A stretch of DNA of 64,000 nt from Butyriboletus loyo (GCA_038093515.1 JBBPSI010000084.1:1-64000), one strand, 5' to 3'. Numbered from the stretch's first letter, positions 1 to 12,285 are shown. Translations and numbers: made by a program. Notes: a model not told the origin generated them from the letters alone.

Positions 1-1591
1 GGCAGGAGGTTTAGGCTGTAGTATCTGATGAGTTCCTGTATACAAATCCGAGAAATAGTAACGAACCTGTCGGTTTCTGGCATATCCTGTAGTCGTTCGC
101 TAATATGAAATGTTAGATACTGCACATCCGATCGTCTAGGCAAGGAAGAATACTCACTCGCTTACGTTTACCCGCAGCCATCCACGAAGGGCCCTCGGTT
201 GTGGTATCTACTCTCGTTGGGGAGTGAGATCGATGAGCGGCGGGTTGGCGTGACTTTCCGAAACGTCGACCTGGCTTGTGTGAAGTGGCGTCTTTCTTGC
301 TTTGCTGCAGTAGCAACTTTTGAAATATCGAACGACCCAGCGATGACTGGGCAGTATCAAAGTTTTTCTCGGGACATGCCTCTGCAGGCGAGTCGAGTGG
401 CAATAGCTGATCCTCCTGGGGGTCGTGGGCGGAGGTCGGGGATGGTGGCTCCAGTAGAGTCAATATAAAAGCAAAAAACAGAATGAGGTGGCCACGAACC
501 TCATCAAAGTTGAATTCGGCAGCCAACGGACTCGGTCCGGGGACCTCGTGCTATGTCATCATGAGAACTCACGTCGAATGGGAATAGAATAAGTGGATAC
601 CTCAAGATCACCAGTTGATGTCTAATAGCGAGTGTGATGAGATGGATTGATAAGCTAACACGGCGAATCTTACGTGGAAAGGGCCGTATGACTCTGGGAG
701 AATATGACCGAGGTCACGCACAAAGACTTTCCCGACATCTCGTCCAGTTGCCAGATATGTGTCATCTGGGGAGAGGGCGATTGAGCGTATCCATTCGCTG
801 TCCTCGATGGCAGAGCCAATCTGAGTCAGAGTCGATGTGTCCAGGAAGAAGATGAAAGAGAATCCATATGTGGCAATGAATTTGCCATTTGCTGCTAGAG
901 CGATGGACTCAACTTTGCTGTCAAAAGCCAGTGACTCAGCGACCTGGGACCCCGTGGACACAGCAAAAGACGTGATTTTGCAGTCACTGGTTGCCACAAA
1001 GATTTGCTGGCCATCATTGGACCACACGAGTGGAGTGGCTATGTACAATGTCGCTGTAGTTTCGATTGTGACGAGTTCATCACCGTTGCGACTGTCGAAA
1101 ACGTGAATCGAGCCTTGCAAGCAGGAAGTGGCGATGTGCTCGCCATTTGGGGAAAATTTGATTCCATTGACCCAATTGTCTTGTCGGAGCGGGCCGACGA
1201 GTCTCTCCCCCGTCCTTATGCTCCAGATGTTCGCTGTCTTTTCTCCAGTTCCAGTGGCAAACCTGGTCGAATCTGCTGAGACATCGACCGCATACACCTG
1301 CTTTCCGCCCTCCACTTCGATGGCCTTTGTATGCAGCTCTGCATCCCACACACTTGCGCCCTGATTGGCCCCGCACACCACCCATTGGTGATCTCTTGAC
1401 ACACTGATGGCATTCATGTCCATTCCCATTTGGTTTCCAACCTCTTGATTGTCTTCAAGTCGCCATCGTCGAATTCCATCGCTACTCCCACCCAAAAGAT
1501 GTTTTCCATCAGACTGGAACGTGACTGCCCACACTTGATCATCGCGACCGGTGTCGAGTACTATTATTGGGTCTGGCTGGATTGTTAACAT
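1..1591 (-). CDS. WD40 propeller + basic tail protein, array copy 1 (type I tail, cut by window edge)
   Basis: Exon 1 (674-1591) encodes about 306 residues forming seven WD40-like blades, seen as repeated FSPNG/SPDD turns followed by a GS-DG-IRRW type strand. The start is ATG at 1591 (MLTIQ), because all seven copies begin there. GT..AG introns then join 601-621 (7-codon microexon), 500-550 (ending EFNFDE), 158-448 (Pro/Ser/Arg/Lys-rich tail ending GKRKR), 67-99 (11 codons) and 1-15, all in phase; the last exon leaves the window. The 51 bases at 449-499 are either an intron or 17 hydrophobic codons. No enzymatic domain is seen, so a protein-binding scaffold or recognition role is inferred from the fold. 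There is no NACHT or other N-terminal domain on this exon. Confidence is high for the fold and moderate for the splice model. Confidence 0.8.
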
Positions 1592-2240
1592 GCAACACTA
1601 TCACTGTTCAGAGCTGCTACATACTGGTCTTTGTCGACGACATCCTCACCGATGGTACACTGTCGTGGAGTTTGAAGAGTGCAAGAAAGATGGTTTCGGT
1701 TCATTCGTGGGCGCGCAAAGCTGCTCCATCATCATGTTTCCTTGTTCTCTATATGGGTCACAACCGCCTCGTGTCTTTGGCGCTTATTCTTACTCCCACC
1801 CGTTCCATCACCCTCCCGAACAGCCTACAGGGAGCACTCTCATTCCGTACCACCCGAACCCGAATCGCGTCACACTCACATTTGATCGCACAGCCTCCAC
1901 GTTTTCGCGTTCGCTGCTCGGATAGGTGGAGGTTACATGTACGTACATCTCGTTCCGGACCTCGAACGATTGCGCTCACATACAAGCCCTGTTGACGCCA
2001 ATATTGTGGGTAAACTGTACTATAGACACCCGCATGTAAGCCAGATATGCTCTTGATGTCTCTTGAGCACCGTACTAAAATATTGCTCCGCGTTCTACCA
2101 ATGCAGTATGCGGCACAGTGCAATCAACTGCATGTTTTCTCATACTTTTCCTCCCAAGGCAATTTTAAACTGCCACATGTCGATACTCCGACCAACAGGC
2201 AAGATCGACAGCCGTTTTTACCGTATCTCAGCTTTTTATA
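1592..2240. repeat. Conserved 5' flank of the WD40 gene (copy at c1)
   Basis: This segment lies immediately upstream of the minus-strand WD40 start. It recurs, with small changes, upstream of c2 to c7 and in several places without a WD40 gene. It presumably holds the promoter and 5' UTR. Plus-strand reading frames across it (EFEECKK, FGAYSYSHP) recur in the copies but shift and stop from one to the next, so a plus-strand gene, if there was one, has decayed. Confidence 0.6.
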
Positions 2241-2700
2241 CTGATGACTGAAAGGTTGGTCTGAGCTGTGCAACGTGTGACCCAGTATGCTTTCATCCTT
2301 CATGATGATCGACGCTGACGAATTGGCTAGACATGAGTGCTCCCTGCAACCATGGATCCACCTCGACTTGCTCGCACCATAACACACATGCTACGTCCTG
2401 CGGGCGGTGGAAATTGCTTCCACGGCCGTTCAGATTTATTTACTTTGATTCTAAATGACCTCGCTGTCATCATCGCCCTACATTAACGCCGGTCGTCCGA
2501 TCAACTGGCCCTTTTTGCGTCTCCCTCGCTATCAATATTATTATAATACTCCTCATCATCATCTGGTTGTCGCTCTACAGACACACCATGGTCGAGCTGC
2601 TTCGATCAGCTCATGTAACGGAGTGTACGACCGTCGTCGCGATGTCTTTATTATTTTAGGTGTTTGTCGGTGTACCCTCCACATCTAGTTATATACCCCT
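2240..2700 (+). pseudogene. Relic of an unidentified membrane-protein gene (copy 1 of 5)
   Basis: The plus-strand reading WLSLYRHTMVELLR preceded by a run of Ile/Leu/Val, and upstream text of the LADIDAASNEYA type, recur at about 8.2, 16.95, 23.4 and 29.6 kb. Each copy carries different stops and shifts. A hydrophobic segment suggests a membrane protein. I do not recognise the family. Confidence 0.4.
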
Positions 2701-2719
2701 AATGGTGAGCTATCGAAAT

Positions 2720-3180
2720 GATATCTAGATGCCTTCCACCATGTTTCTCACGAGATGGAATCAAGTCGTCACTTTGCCGACAACTAATCAGATCTCCTTG
2801 ACAAAAATAACCTTTACCCTTCCCGAGTTCTGGACGACGACTATTTCTCCCGCAAAGTGCTGCTCCGTGCAGACAAGCTATCAACCCCGCCACATTGAGT
2901 TGGATCCCACCTCGCAATGACATCGACGGTAACATTGATCAAGGGTCGGTGTTCTTGTGGGATTCATCTCGTCGATCGCACAGTTGTCTGACCGTGGTCC
3001 CAATCGAAAACGGAACGGATCAGAAGTTCGGATGTATCAGGAGACCCGATCCCACTGACCGATCCGCCATACCTCTACTCTACCCTCCCAGTTGGCGTTC
3101 AGGGAGAGGTCTGTCCGGTGCTGAGATACACCAGAAAGAATGGTGTGGCCGAGTACGCTGTATTCGCAAGCAAGGGCGAA
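2720..3180 (+). pseudogene. Relic of an unidentified gene (LDDDYFSRKVLL type), copy 1 of 2
   Basis: Plus-strand fragments reading LDDDYFSRKVLLRADKL and later DPIPLTDPPYLYSTLPVGV look protein-like but lie in different frames with stops between them. The same block, about 90% alike by eye, occurs at 24.13-24.60 kb, again just before a YTM1 relic. Family unknown. Confidence 0.35.
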
Positions 3181-3430
3181 TGGACGTCAAAGAGGGAGAC
3201 GGTCCGGTGTGTCCGTCAGGTGTAACCACCAGTTCAAGTATTGGTTGTTCAAGCCTAGACGACGGAGGCGAAAATGAATAATTAGATTTTTTTTACATGA
3301 CATGCCACGCAAAAATGTAGTAGGGAACGGATGAAGGACGCACGATCGTGTCCACATACACCCGACTCGATGTCCCACGTCCGTACGGTTCCAATGTCGA
3401 TGTGCGAGTTCATCCTGTGCAAGTACAGTC
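3180..3430 (-). pseudogene. YTM1 relic a (middle of the gene)
   Basis: Minus-strand readings such as TVRTWDIESGVC and a degenerate LVVTPDGH match the intact YTM1 at 47.86-48.13 kb, including the position of its last intron. A stretch of roughly 30 bases of coding sequence is missing and frames are lost, so this is a dead fragment. Confidence 0.65.
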
Positions 3431-4270
3431 GATATAATGCATAACAACGGTTCCTAACGACCATTAAGCGAGACTAGGTTTGGTCAAGGTTTGGGTCACC
3501 CTGGGTGTAGGGTTTATGCATTATGAGCCTATGCATTATGAGCATATCGACTGTAGTAATACTAGGTCGGAAGAATACGCAGTTCAAAAGAGCGTGCACC
3601 AAATCCGATTCGTCGTCTGATGTAATACGAATGATGAGTCAGTTTAGTCCAAGGTTAGGGTTTTCTTTCAACCACTTTGACACGTATTCCGTAGACAACA
3701 TCTCACTCATGGTACGTTCCGAACACTGGCTCGTCGCTCGCCGCGTCCGTCTCACAGCATGCTCAGGGAGGCGGAGCGCGTTACCCATACCCCAAACATG
3801 TATGGTCGCCAGCAGGTGCGCGGGGTGGATAGTTCTCGCTACCAGCGTTAGTGACACCAACCGACAGGTGGATGGTGGACTCGTCCCGCGAATTGGGCAA
3901 GCAACACAGCGATCACCATGACTGGCATCCTTGCCATCGCATACGGCGTATGGTCTGTTAGCGCAGAACGAGAGGTGATGATCCATTTTTCGTCCCCAGA
4001 TGCGGTGCTCATCGTTCGCCTGCGGACAGACCCGGCACGTGCTTCCAGATCGTCCAATACCTTCCATGTTGGTACGCATAGTCGTCTTACTCCCTTGTTG
4101 TTCAAGGCTCATCTAGGAATTAGTGGGCAAAACAGTTTAGACAACAACAAAGCAAAGACGAGGCATGAATAGTCAAGACGCTCGCTTTCCCCTTGATGTA
4201 CCAATGTTTTCCGTCTGACTAATTCCATTCCAACCGAGATTTGGCCAGTAAGCCATATCTATTCGTTGTG
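3430..4270. other. No recognisable gene
   Basis: Open frames of 84-157 codons exist on both strands but none shows a domain or a splice-consistent extension, and I found no second copy of most of this stretch in the window. A short direct repeat (CCTATGCATTATGAGC type) lies near 3520-3545. Confidence 0.4.
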
Positions 4271-4880
4271 CTCGTGACGCTCATGAGAACTACAATTTGT
4301 ACGACCAACATGTCTCCTCAGATCAGTGTTTCATACGTCCGCCATCATTGGGCGCGGTGTCGCTGTAAATTGCTCGACTCTTTGAATCTCACTTTTTCGT
4401 AGCATTGCAGCGCTGGATGGAGGGATTACTGCTCGGAATACCGTATTCGCTGTTGTAACCAGCGGAGGCGAACAGTGTGCTGGGTTCTGCGACAGCCTCG
4501 CCATGTCTGGAAGATGTTTGTAAAACACATCAAGGCGCATGTACAGAGGAAAGCGCCCTCGAGAAATGCAGATGCTACACGGAGCGCAGACGACGGGGCA
4601 CAATCATCGGTAACTCAAACATTCGAATCAGCATTCAAAGGACCAACATCCTCGATTACCAGCGTTCGTCAATACCGCATAAGCCCCACCGCTACTTTCC
4701 GTCCCTCGTTGCTGCCCAAGGATCGTCGTTCAAACTTGACGAGTATCATCTCCCAATAGTTCCAGTCGAATCACCTCCGATTCATTCACGTCCCCTTCCA
4801 CGACCTGATCCTGCCCTGGGGCGACATCCGCAAATGCAATCGCGGACACGTAGGCCCGTCCATCACTAGTCCGATGAGGT
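4270..4880. repeat. Duplicated block shared with 8.83-9.33 and 17.69-18.22 kb
   Basis: Plus-strand text around DQCFIRPPS and minus-strand text LLGDD / NEGRKVAVGLMRY recur in the two other copies, where the block sits directly downstream (on the minus strand) of a DUF6533 C-terminal relic. Here the DUF6533 part is reduced to its last residues. Stops interrupt all frames. Confidence 0.45.
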
Positions 4881-5240
4881 CGGATGATTATCCTCAGGTC
4901 GGAAACTTTTGGAGATGACTATCCTCAGCACGGCACGCTCGCGTTTCCCACTCGCCTGTGCCTGTGCCCGGTTCCCTCTTCCTTCCTCCTGACCTCCCCA
5001 CCTGTCGTCGCTGTGTGGGCTCGTCTCCCCTGGAACACGAGCCGATCCTGCCTGCGACGCATTTCTCGGGTTGTAGCAAGTCTGATCAACATATTTCATA
5101 AGACGAATAACTCAGCCGGAATACGTGACGAACCCGCTAACGAGAGTGGTCTGGCATCGTAATCGGGCCCCCAGCCGCTCAACTCCATGTTGCCTTGCGG
5201 AATACCTGCTATCATATCTCGATGGAGAATGACCGAGCTA
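4880..5240. repeat. Module D fragment (shared with about 11.6, 19.65, 25.2 and 33.9 kb)
   Basis: A partial copy of the GC-rich block that starts near CACGCTCGCGTTTCCC and runs through CGGATAACTCAGCC. The fuller copies continue into module text with GATTCGAACC and end at an esterase relic or nearby. No intact reading frame. Confidence 0.5.
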
Positions 5241-5540
5241 CGAGGTACGGTGTTCCTAATGGCTCTGCGAGTGCGCATGGCGGAGCTCGAGACCTTGTGA
5301 TCGGATACGCGTTACCTTGGTCAACATCGTCAGGGCAACTTAACCTAGTAAACGACCGACCGGGAAAGGCCCAGCACAGAGTTGGGCACCACCACCGTCC
5401 AACTGGAGAATTGCCTACATGCTCTAGCTCGAGCTACGGTGTTCCTAATAGCTCTGCGAGCGCGCATGGCGGAGCTCGAGACCTTAGATCGGATAGGCGT
5501 TAGGCCTTGGTCGACATCGTTACTATCAATTATCAATTAC
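5235..5540. repeat. Local tandem duplication carrying an imperfect palindrome
   Basis: Two copies, about 190 bases apart (near 5240-5345 and 5430-5520), of a stretch starting GAGCTACG..GTGTTCCTAAT. Each contains AGCTCGAG on the right; in the second copy this pairs with CTCGAGCT on the left, and GAGCT/AGCTC pairs are nested inside. Further single copies lie at about 14,005 and 25,985. Confidence 0.6.
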
Positions 5541-5544
5541 AAAG

Positions 5545-5984
5545 TGTCCTACAATCCCAACCTCCGCATGTGGATAGACTTCGTTTATGACCATTGCGTG
5601 AATATGGCAAGCTCGATCATGGACAGGCTTATCATACTGATGTTACGAGGTGACACGAAATCAAAGAACTGCACGATGGATGTCCACATATTGTGATTTA
5701 GAATAGTATCCACAGGAACGGTCTGGATCAAGGTAAGTCATCGTGTGTACCTGAACGATTACACAACAACCACGCTGGCACGGTGACTCGGATCGCAAGA
5801 GTAGAGTACCTCGATCCTTGCTGATGCTGATCCACCGTAAGTATAATGGTGTAAGTGAAATAAAAGTTATGCGCACCGTTACACGGACCCCCGGGGCCGA
5901 GGGGTCAGATGGATCGTTCGCTGCCGGTGGTTGCGTCTAATAGGACGTGAGCTGTGGTGACGAGGCCTACATCGCCAGGAAGAG
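5545..5984. repeat. 3' flank of WD40 copy 2
   Basis: The stretch beyond the stop of c2 matches the 3' flanks of c3 (14.2-14.67 kb) and c5 (26.36-26.83 kb), the other type I units whose ends are inside the window. It probably contains the 3' UTR and terminator. No frame is conserved. Confidence 0.5.
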
Positions 5985-7632
5985 TCATACCGGGTCTGCT
6001 ACCGTTGGATCCGCAGCATGCTCCCCGCTACGCGAAGCATCTTTGTTCGGATGGTTGGGAACCGCAGCCTTGGCATGCGATTTACGCTGCGATATGTGAT
6101 GAGTGATGAGTGCCTGCATACAAATGCGCGGAATAGCGAACCTGTCGTCTTCTGGTGAATCCTGTGGATGTGCGCTAAAATGAAATATTAGACAAACCAC
6201 ATCCCATCGTGCATCAAGGACGAGTACTCACTGCTTGACGTTCAGCTGCAGCCATCCTCGAAGGACCCTCGTTCGTGGCACTGTCCACTCTCGCTGGGGA
6301 GCGGGACGGTGATCGATGATCGGCGGCGGGTTGGCGTGACTTTCCGGAACGTCGACCTGGCTTGTGTGAAGTGGCATCCTTCTCACTTTTTCGCGGTAGC
6401 AGCTTTTTAAATATTGAGCGAATCTGCGACTCGGGACGTGCCTCTGCAGGGGAGTCGAGTGGCGGTAGCTCCCGGGGATCGGCAGCGGAGGTCGGGGACG
6501 GTGGCTACAGTAGGGTCAATATAGAAGCCAAAATGAGGTGGCCACGAACCTCATCAAAGTCGAACTCAGGAGCGGGCGCGCTCGACGGCACGTCAACCTA
6601 CACCATCGTGAGAACTCGCGTCAAACAGGAACAGAATGAGTGGATACCTCAAGATCACTAGTTGATGTCTGATATTGTGTGTGATGAGATGGTTTGATAG
6701 AATAGCCAAATACTTACATGGAAAGGACCGTATGGCTCTGGGAGAATATGAGCGAGGTCATGCACAGAGACTTTCCTATCGTATCGTCCAGTTGCCAGAT
6801 ATGTGTCATCTGGGGAGAGCGTGATTGAGCGTATCCCGTCGCTGTCCTCAATGGCAGAGCCAATCTGAGTCAGAGTCGACGTGTCCAGGAAGAAGATGAA
6901 AGGCCCTCCATATGCGGCAATGAATTTGCCATTCACTGCTAGAGCGATGGAGTGGACATTGTTGAAAGCCGGCGACTCAGCGAGCTGGGACCCCATGGAC
7001 ACAGCGAAAGACTTGATTTTGCGGTCGTTGGTTACCACAAAAAGTTGCTGGCCGTCGTTGGACCATGCAAGTGGAGTGGCTACGTTATTTGAGATCGTTT
7101 CGGTCTGGATTGTGACGAGTTCATCGCCGTTGTGACTGTCGAAAATGCGGATCGAGCCTCGATAGCAGGAAGTGGCGATGTGCTCGCCATTTGGGGAGAA
7201 TTTGATTCCATTGACCTCATTGTCATGTCGGAGTGGGCCGACGAGTCTCTCCCCTGTTGTTATGCTCCGAATGCTCGCTGTCTTACCAGTCCCAGTTGCA
7301 AACGTGGTCGAATCTGGTGAGACATCGACCGCGTACACCCAGTTTCCGCCCTCCACGTCAATGGCCTTTGTATGCAGCTCTGCATCCCACACACTTGCGC
7401 CCTCACTGGTCCCGCATACTACCCATTGGTGATCTCTTGACACACTGATGGCATTCATGTCCATTCCCATTTGGTTTCCGACCTCTTGATTGTCTTCAAG
7501 TCGCCACCGTCGAATCCCATCTTCACTCCCACCCAACAGATGCTTTCTACCAGACTGGAATGTGACTGCATACACTGGACCATTGTGACCGGTGTCAAGT
7601 ACTGTTGTTGGGTCTTGCTGGATTGTTAGCAT
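5985..7632 (-). CDS. WD40 propeller + basic tail protein, array copy 2 (type I tail)
   Basis: Exon 1 is 6718-7632 (ATG at 7632, MLTIQQD), with seven WD40 blades. The microexon, a short exon ending in EFDFDE, the Ser/Pro/Lys-rich tail exon, an 11-codon exon and a last exon ending TVADPV then stop at 5985. Two apparent lesions are harmless if the small introns are real: a TAG in the hydrophobic stretch is the last three bases of a 45-base intron (6505-6549), and a 7-base duplication near 6099-6113 lies inside the last intron. Propeller residues next to the blade-start Val differ from the other copies (GPVY, NWVY, DGIR). Function beyond protein binding is not shown. Confidence 0.78.
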
Positions 7633-8200
7633 TCAATGCTATCACTGTTCAGAGCCGCTACATACTGGTCTTTGTCGACGACATCCTCACCGATGGTACA
7701 CTGTCGTGGAGTTCGAAGAGTGCAAGAAAAATGGTTTCAGTTCAACTCGTGGTGCGCAAAGCTGCTCCATAAACACGTTTCATTATTCTCTATATGGGTC
7801 GCAACCGCCTCGTGTCTTTGGCGCTTATTCTTATTCGCATCCAACCCAAGTCACCTCGTTGCGAAGACCCAACAAGCGGTCAACAAGACACTTTGCCTCA
7901 TTGCCAAGGGTCGTTCTACCCTGAGATTTGTGAGTGTTCATCATATCTTGACTCCAGCACTCATTTCACGACGGCTTTACAATCCACATCAAATGAGCGG
8001 TCTCACTCCAGAAGCATATGCATATTTACAACAATATGGGAGACGAATGATTGTACCACCCAAACCTGAATCAATTGTATGTCGCATCTTCATACTTTTC
8101 CTTCCCAGGCAATTTTAAACTGCCGTATCTCGATACTCAGGTGGATAACCAAGATTGACAGCCGTTTTCACCAACTCTCGCGGTACCTCGCCTTTTTATA
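7633..8200. repeat. Conserved 5' flank of WD40 copy 2
   Basis: Same upstream block as at c1, sharing the TTTGTCGACGACATCCTCAC stretch and the FGAYSYSH reading. In this copy it continues with a tract reading NPHQMSGLTPEAY, also seen upstream of c5 and partly c7. Confidence 0.6.
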
Positions 8201-8645
8201 CTGATGTCAAAGGTTGATCTGAGCTGGCAGACATTGGTGCAGTGTGTGACCCACTATGCTTTCATTCTTCGACGCTGACGAACTGGCTAGACATGAGTGC
8301 TCCCTGAAACCACAGATCCACCTCGTCTTCTACGGTCGTTCAGATTTACTCGCTTTGATTCTCGTAATCTCATGTCATCCGCCTACATTAAAGATTTGGT
8401 CGTCCGATCAACATTGCTTTTTGTCTCCTCGCTAGTATTAATAGCACTTTCTCATCGTCTTAGTTGTCTCCACGGGCACCATGGTCGAGCTGCCAGCCAG
8501 CTCATTTGTCCAGAGTGTACGTGACCAAATCGTCTGTCTCGTCAAGTCCGCGACGGTCATCACCTTTGGCTATCCCGTTTGCGTTATTTTCAGTTCCACA
8601 AGTCCTTGGGAGCTCAGGAATGGGGGTGATTTGGTGGTGGGGGCG
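8200..8645 (+). pseudogene. Relic of the unidentified membrane-protein gene (copy 2 of 5)
   Basis: A diverged copy of the block at 2.24-2.70 kb, with the CATGGTCGAGCTGC and CACAAGTCCTTGGGAGCTCAGG landmarks. Frames are broken. Confidence 0.35.
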
Positions 8646-8649
8646 TGTT

Positions 8650-9330
8650 CTCGCTTGATATATGCCTTTAGCTGCGGGCAGCAGCGGATCGCCGCTGTTG
8701 AGGGGTGTGTCAGCAGTGTGTCGTCGGTCACCTCGTCGACCGCGAACGGGGATAAGGATATCGATATCGGATGGTTCACCGACGTTCAATCTTGCGTTGG
8801 ACAGACCCGGCACCTTCTTCCTGATCGTCCGTGACGCTCATGAGAACTACAATTTGTACGACCAACATGTCTCCTCAGATCAGTGTTTCATACGTCCGCC
8901 ATCATTGGGCGCGGTATCGCTGTGAATTGCTCGACTCTTTAAATCTCACTTTTTCGTAGCGTTGCAGCGCCGGACAGAGGGATTACTGCTCAGATTATCG
9001 TATTCGCTGTTGTAACCAGCGGAGGCGAACAGCGTGCTGGGTTCTGCGACGCCCCGCCATGTCCGGAAGATGTTTGCAGAACAGATCAAGGCGCATGTAC
9101 AGAGGAAAGCTCCCTCGAGAAATGCAGCGGGACATGGATGCTACACGGAACTCAGATGATGGGGCATATTCATCGGTAACACAAACATTCGAGTCACCAT
9201 TCAAAGGACCACATCCTCGGTTGCCAGCGTTCGTCAATACCTCATAAGCCCCATCGCTACTTTTCGTCCCTCGTCCCTGCCCAAGGATCGTCGTTCAAAC
9301 ATGACGTGTATCATCTCCCAATGTTTCCAG
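8650..9330. repeat. Duplicated block next to the DUF6533 relic (copy 1)
   Basis: Plus-strand text ISISDGSPTFNLALDRPGTF followed by VRDAHENYNLYDQH reads like protein, as does minus-strand text further right, but stops interrupt both. It is nearly identical to 17.54-18.22 kb. I cannot name the source gene. Confidence 0.4.
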
Positions 9331-9945
9331 TCAAATTACCTCCGATTCATTCACGTCCCCTTCCACAATCCGATCCTGCCTCGGGGCGACGTACGCAGAT
9401 ACAATCGCAGACACGGCGGCGCTTTGAGGCTGGGCAACGCGCATCGAATCCGCCGGTGGTGCCACCTGCAGCAACCCACGGAGGTCACGGTCACACAGCT
9501 CTCGCACGCTGATGATGAACGAAGACATAATGGGGCACACAGATGTATAATAAAATGTGGCAATTAGGAAGACATGGTGACGTTTTGGTGTGAGCTTACC
9601 TGTTCGAGCACGGATGCGATGTTGAAAAATATGATCCTCGAAGTTGAGGGGAAACATTTGAGTGGACGGTTTCCCGCACACGGTCGGAAACAAGACGGGT
9701 GGGAGAAAGTGATGGTGGCGAACGGAAACGAGAGAGAGGGAGGGAAGCGAGACGTACGCGATGAAATAAAGGATACCGTCTCTCACGAATTGTTGCATGT
9801 ACTGGTTGGAGTGCCACTGTTTAGTCGCTCTGTACATCATGAGGCAGCGAGAACCAAAAGGGTAGTACTGAGAACAAACTGTGATACCTGAGAGTATTGG
9901 GATCGCTGTAATAACAATGTAACAGATAACTGTCCGCACGGTACG
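9331..9945 (-). pseudogene. DUF6533-type membrane protein, 5'-truncated relic (copy 1)
   Basis: Minus-strand exons read a hydrophobic segment (VICYIVITAIPILSGI), then KQWHSN and FVRDGILYFI, then after an intron FPTVCGKPS, then FIISVRELCDRDLRG and AVSAIVSAYVAP. This is the C-terminal part of the DUF6533 family common in Agaricomycetes (predicted multi-pass membrane proteins of unknown role). The N-terminal half is missing: at about 9,950 the sequence switches directly to a YTM1 fragment. The identical junction at 18,800 shows that this was duplicated after truncation. It is likely not functional. Confidence 0.6.
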
Positions 9946-9948
9946 GTC

Positions 9949-10610
9949 AACCCAAAACTATATGCCCGCTCGTTCGATCCAGGGGTAAGCCCGCCTTGGA
10001 TATTTGTTCCGCATGGGACTTGAGCATGGTCGTGGGAGCTTTGTGTCGTTCATGCCCCTGGCCAGCCTCGCTGACAACCCTGTGCCGTTTTTTACGCTCG
10101 GAAGAGGAAATCGAGTGCTACCTAGTCTTTCGCGGGGATGGCTGTGTCGCAGAAGCCGGTGAGGTGGTCCAAAGAGGTGGCAAGTCGGGACCCGGTGTCA
10201 TCGAAGAGAAGAGAGGTGCGGAATTCGAGCCAGGAGATGGTTTGGAAGGACAGGGGTGCATTGGGTATGGCCTGGACGCTCGCAATGGAAAAAGACTCGT
10301 TTGTTGATCCCGGGGACTAGATGAGTACGCTAGAATGTCGCGGACCAACTTTTCCGTGTATCGAAAAGGACGGATTTAACCAACATACAAACAAACCAGT
10401 GTTTGGAAGAAAGCGCATTTGAGCACGATGGGGGCACACGAGGAAAAGACGTACCTGCATATGCCAAAAGATCGTTCCACAAACAAGAAAGTCGAATGGA
10501 ATGAGTTTTGCGAGAGAAAGAGAGTTCACAGCAATTCCAGTCAAGCAGTATCATAAATTCTGAGATGGATGGGGGTTTTGGGAGTGAATAGGACCAGAGC
10601 AGAAGATGGT
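9949..10610 (-). pseudogene. YTM1 relic b (N-terminal half)
   Basis: Minus-strand frames reproduce the NLE region of the intact YTM1 in pieces (ILLDW in one frame, LIPFDFLVCG in another) and the loop around 48.14-48.60 kb. Stops and frameshifts lie throughout, and the ATG context is lost. It is the most complete of the YTM1 fragments. Confidence 0.7.
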
Positions 10611-11010
10611 CAAATCAATCCCTGCACTGGAGATTTCCGCATACATCCTTCTGCCCTTCGTCACCAACGCCGATCAGCACACGACCTCGTCGCTCAACCA
10701 CACTGTCAGAAAAACTCACCGACTCTGACGATGGCGCGACACCAGAGCTCACAAGTCACCGCACATCTGGTAACTCCACCTACCACAAACAGGCACAAAA
10801 CGGGCGATTTGAGGCTCGTTAAGTGGAGCGCAGAATTGACGCAGGCAAATGATGAACGTGCTGGCCCCCAAAAGTGGTTGGACCACAAAGCATGTGCCAA
10901 ATTCCCTATACATGTGTTTCTTTCGCTCATCTACAGCAAGACGATTATGGCTCGTGAGAGACGCTCTTGCTGCGGCTACAGGAGACCAAAATGCATGTTT
11001 CCTACTCACA
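10611..11010. other. No recognisable gene
   Basis: A plus-strand frame of 148 codons crosses this stretch but shows no domain. The right part (from about 10,840) recurs at 19.14-19.33 kb. Confidence 0.35.
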
Positions 11011-12285
11011 CATAGTTGACTACGACTAACCTTAGTTGCAATAGCATCATGCGAGACACCAGCAATGACAGCGCGCGCATGGCGAATCAAGTCTGGGGAC
11101 CTCAGGCAAGGGTAAGTGACAAAAGACTGACCTATCATTACTTCGAACTCATGGGTATACAGCAAGTAGGTGCGTGTCGAAATCAGCTCACGTAGCCTCA
11201 GGTAAGTCCCTCACATATACCCTGATGTATTACAATATATACAGGGAGTACAGACATCGAAATCAACGTGCGCAGCCTTAGGTAGGTCCCTCGCATATAC
11301 CACGAAGTATTACTAACAATGTTCGACAGTTGTTTTTGTCGATGACAACGAAATACTCGGCCAGCGATGGTAAGCCGCAGCGGTCGTACTGCTTCAGGTA
11401 AGTAAAACATTACGACGTCAATGTTGTATCAACTGGTTGGTTACAATGAGCATCATTGAGGACACCGATGACGTTGGCGACCCCGCAAATAAGCCCTGCA
11501 CCAGACCCAATCCAGCTGGCCTAGGCCTGGAATTTGACCAAGCCCGAGCCCTGGCTTTCAGGCCGGGCCCGTCCATCACTGGGCCGATGAGATCGGAGAC
11601 TTTCGGAGGTGGCTCCACGGCACGCTCGCGTTTCCCCGCTCGCCTGTGCTTGCACGCCCGGTTCGCTCTTCCCCACTTATCGTCGCCGTGTGGGCTTATT
11701 TCCCCCGGCACATGCTCGGATCCCTTGGTCCGTGCGAGCTAATCTTGCTTGCGACGCATTTCTCGGGTTGTAGCAAGTCTGATCAACATTTTCGTAAGAC
11801 GGATAACTCAGCCAGAATCCGTGACGAACCCGCAAGCGAGAGTGGTCTGGCATTGTAATCGGGCCCCCAGCTACTTGACCCCATGTTGCCTCGCAGAATA
11901 CCTTCTATCATATCTCGATAGAGAATGACCAAGCATCTCGAGGCGATAGCAAACTCCCCCAAACCCTCTGCATACAAACCGCATGCAGCTTTGGTGTCGA
12001 TCCATGGATCCATTCATGAATAAACTTGACTCGAGCGATTGTTGTCGAGATTCGAACCTACCTCGAGGGCAACAGAATGCAATGTCGAGAATCAGCCATG
12101 GTCCGCACGCCGCTGTGTTGAGATGCATTGACGTTGCTAGAGCGGGTAAATGGTCTTGGAACTCACCAGGCAAAAGAGGCATCCGGAAAGTCATCTTGTC
12201 GCCGGATTACCAAAAGCCGAGTCCGGCGAGTGCGAGGGGCCGGGATGGGCTCATTGTCGGGTCTGCAAGTAAATTTTGCTCTTTA
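11010..12285 (+). pseudogene. Modules C and D: multi-intron gene relic (copy 1)
   Basis: Module C (11.1-11.56 kb) has regularly spaced GTAAGT..CAG segments between short readings, best seen in other copies as LVDDDETTRPAMVAQAAAVV and SIIEDTDEVDDPVNK. Module D (11.57-12.29 kb) follows. The pair recurs at 19.3, 24.85 and 33.6 kb. The arrangement looks like a gene with small exons; no copy is open throughout and I do not recognise the protein. Confidence 0.4.

Noticed and set aside
6186..6560. Copy 2 looked like a pseudogene because of a TAG and a 7-base insertion in the tail.
   Set aside because: With the same GT..AG introns as in the other copies, the TAG is the intron end and the insertion lies inside the last intron; the spliced frame is open.
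12030..12090. GATTCGAACC resembles the T-arm (B box) of a tRNA on the minus strand, repeated in each module D.
   Set aside because: The flanking bases do not form a T stem and no anticodon arm or A box could be found at the right distance; a tRNA-derived element is not excluded.
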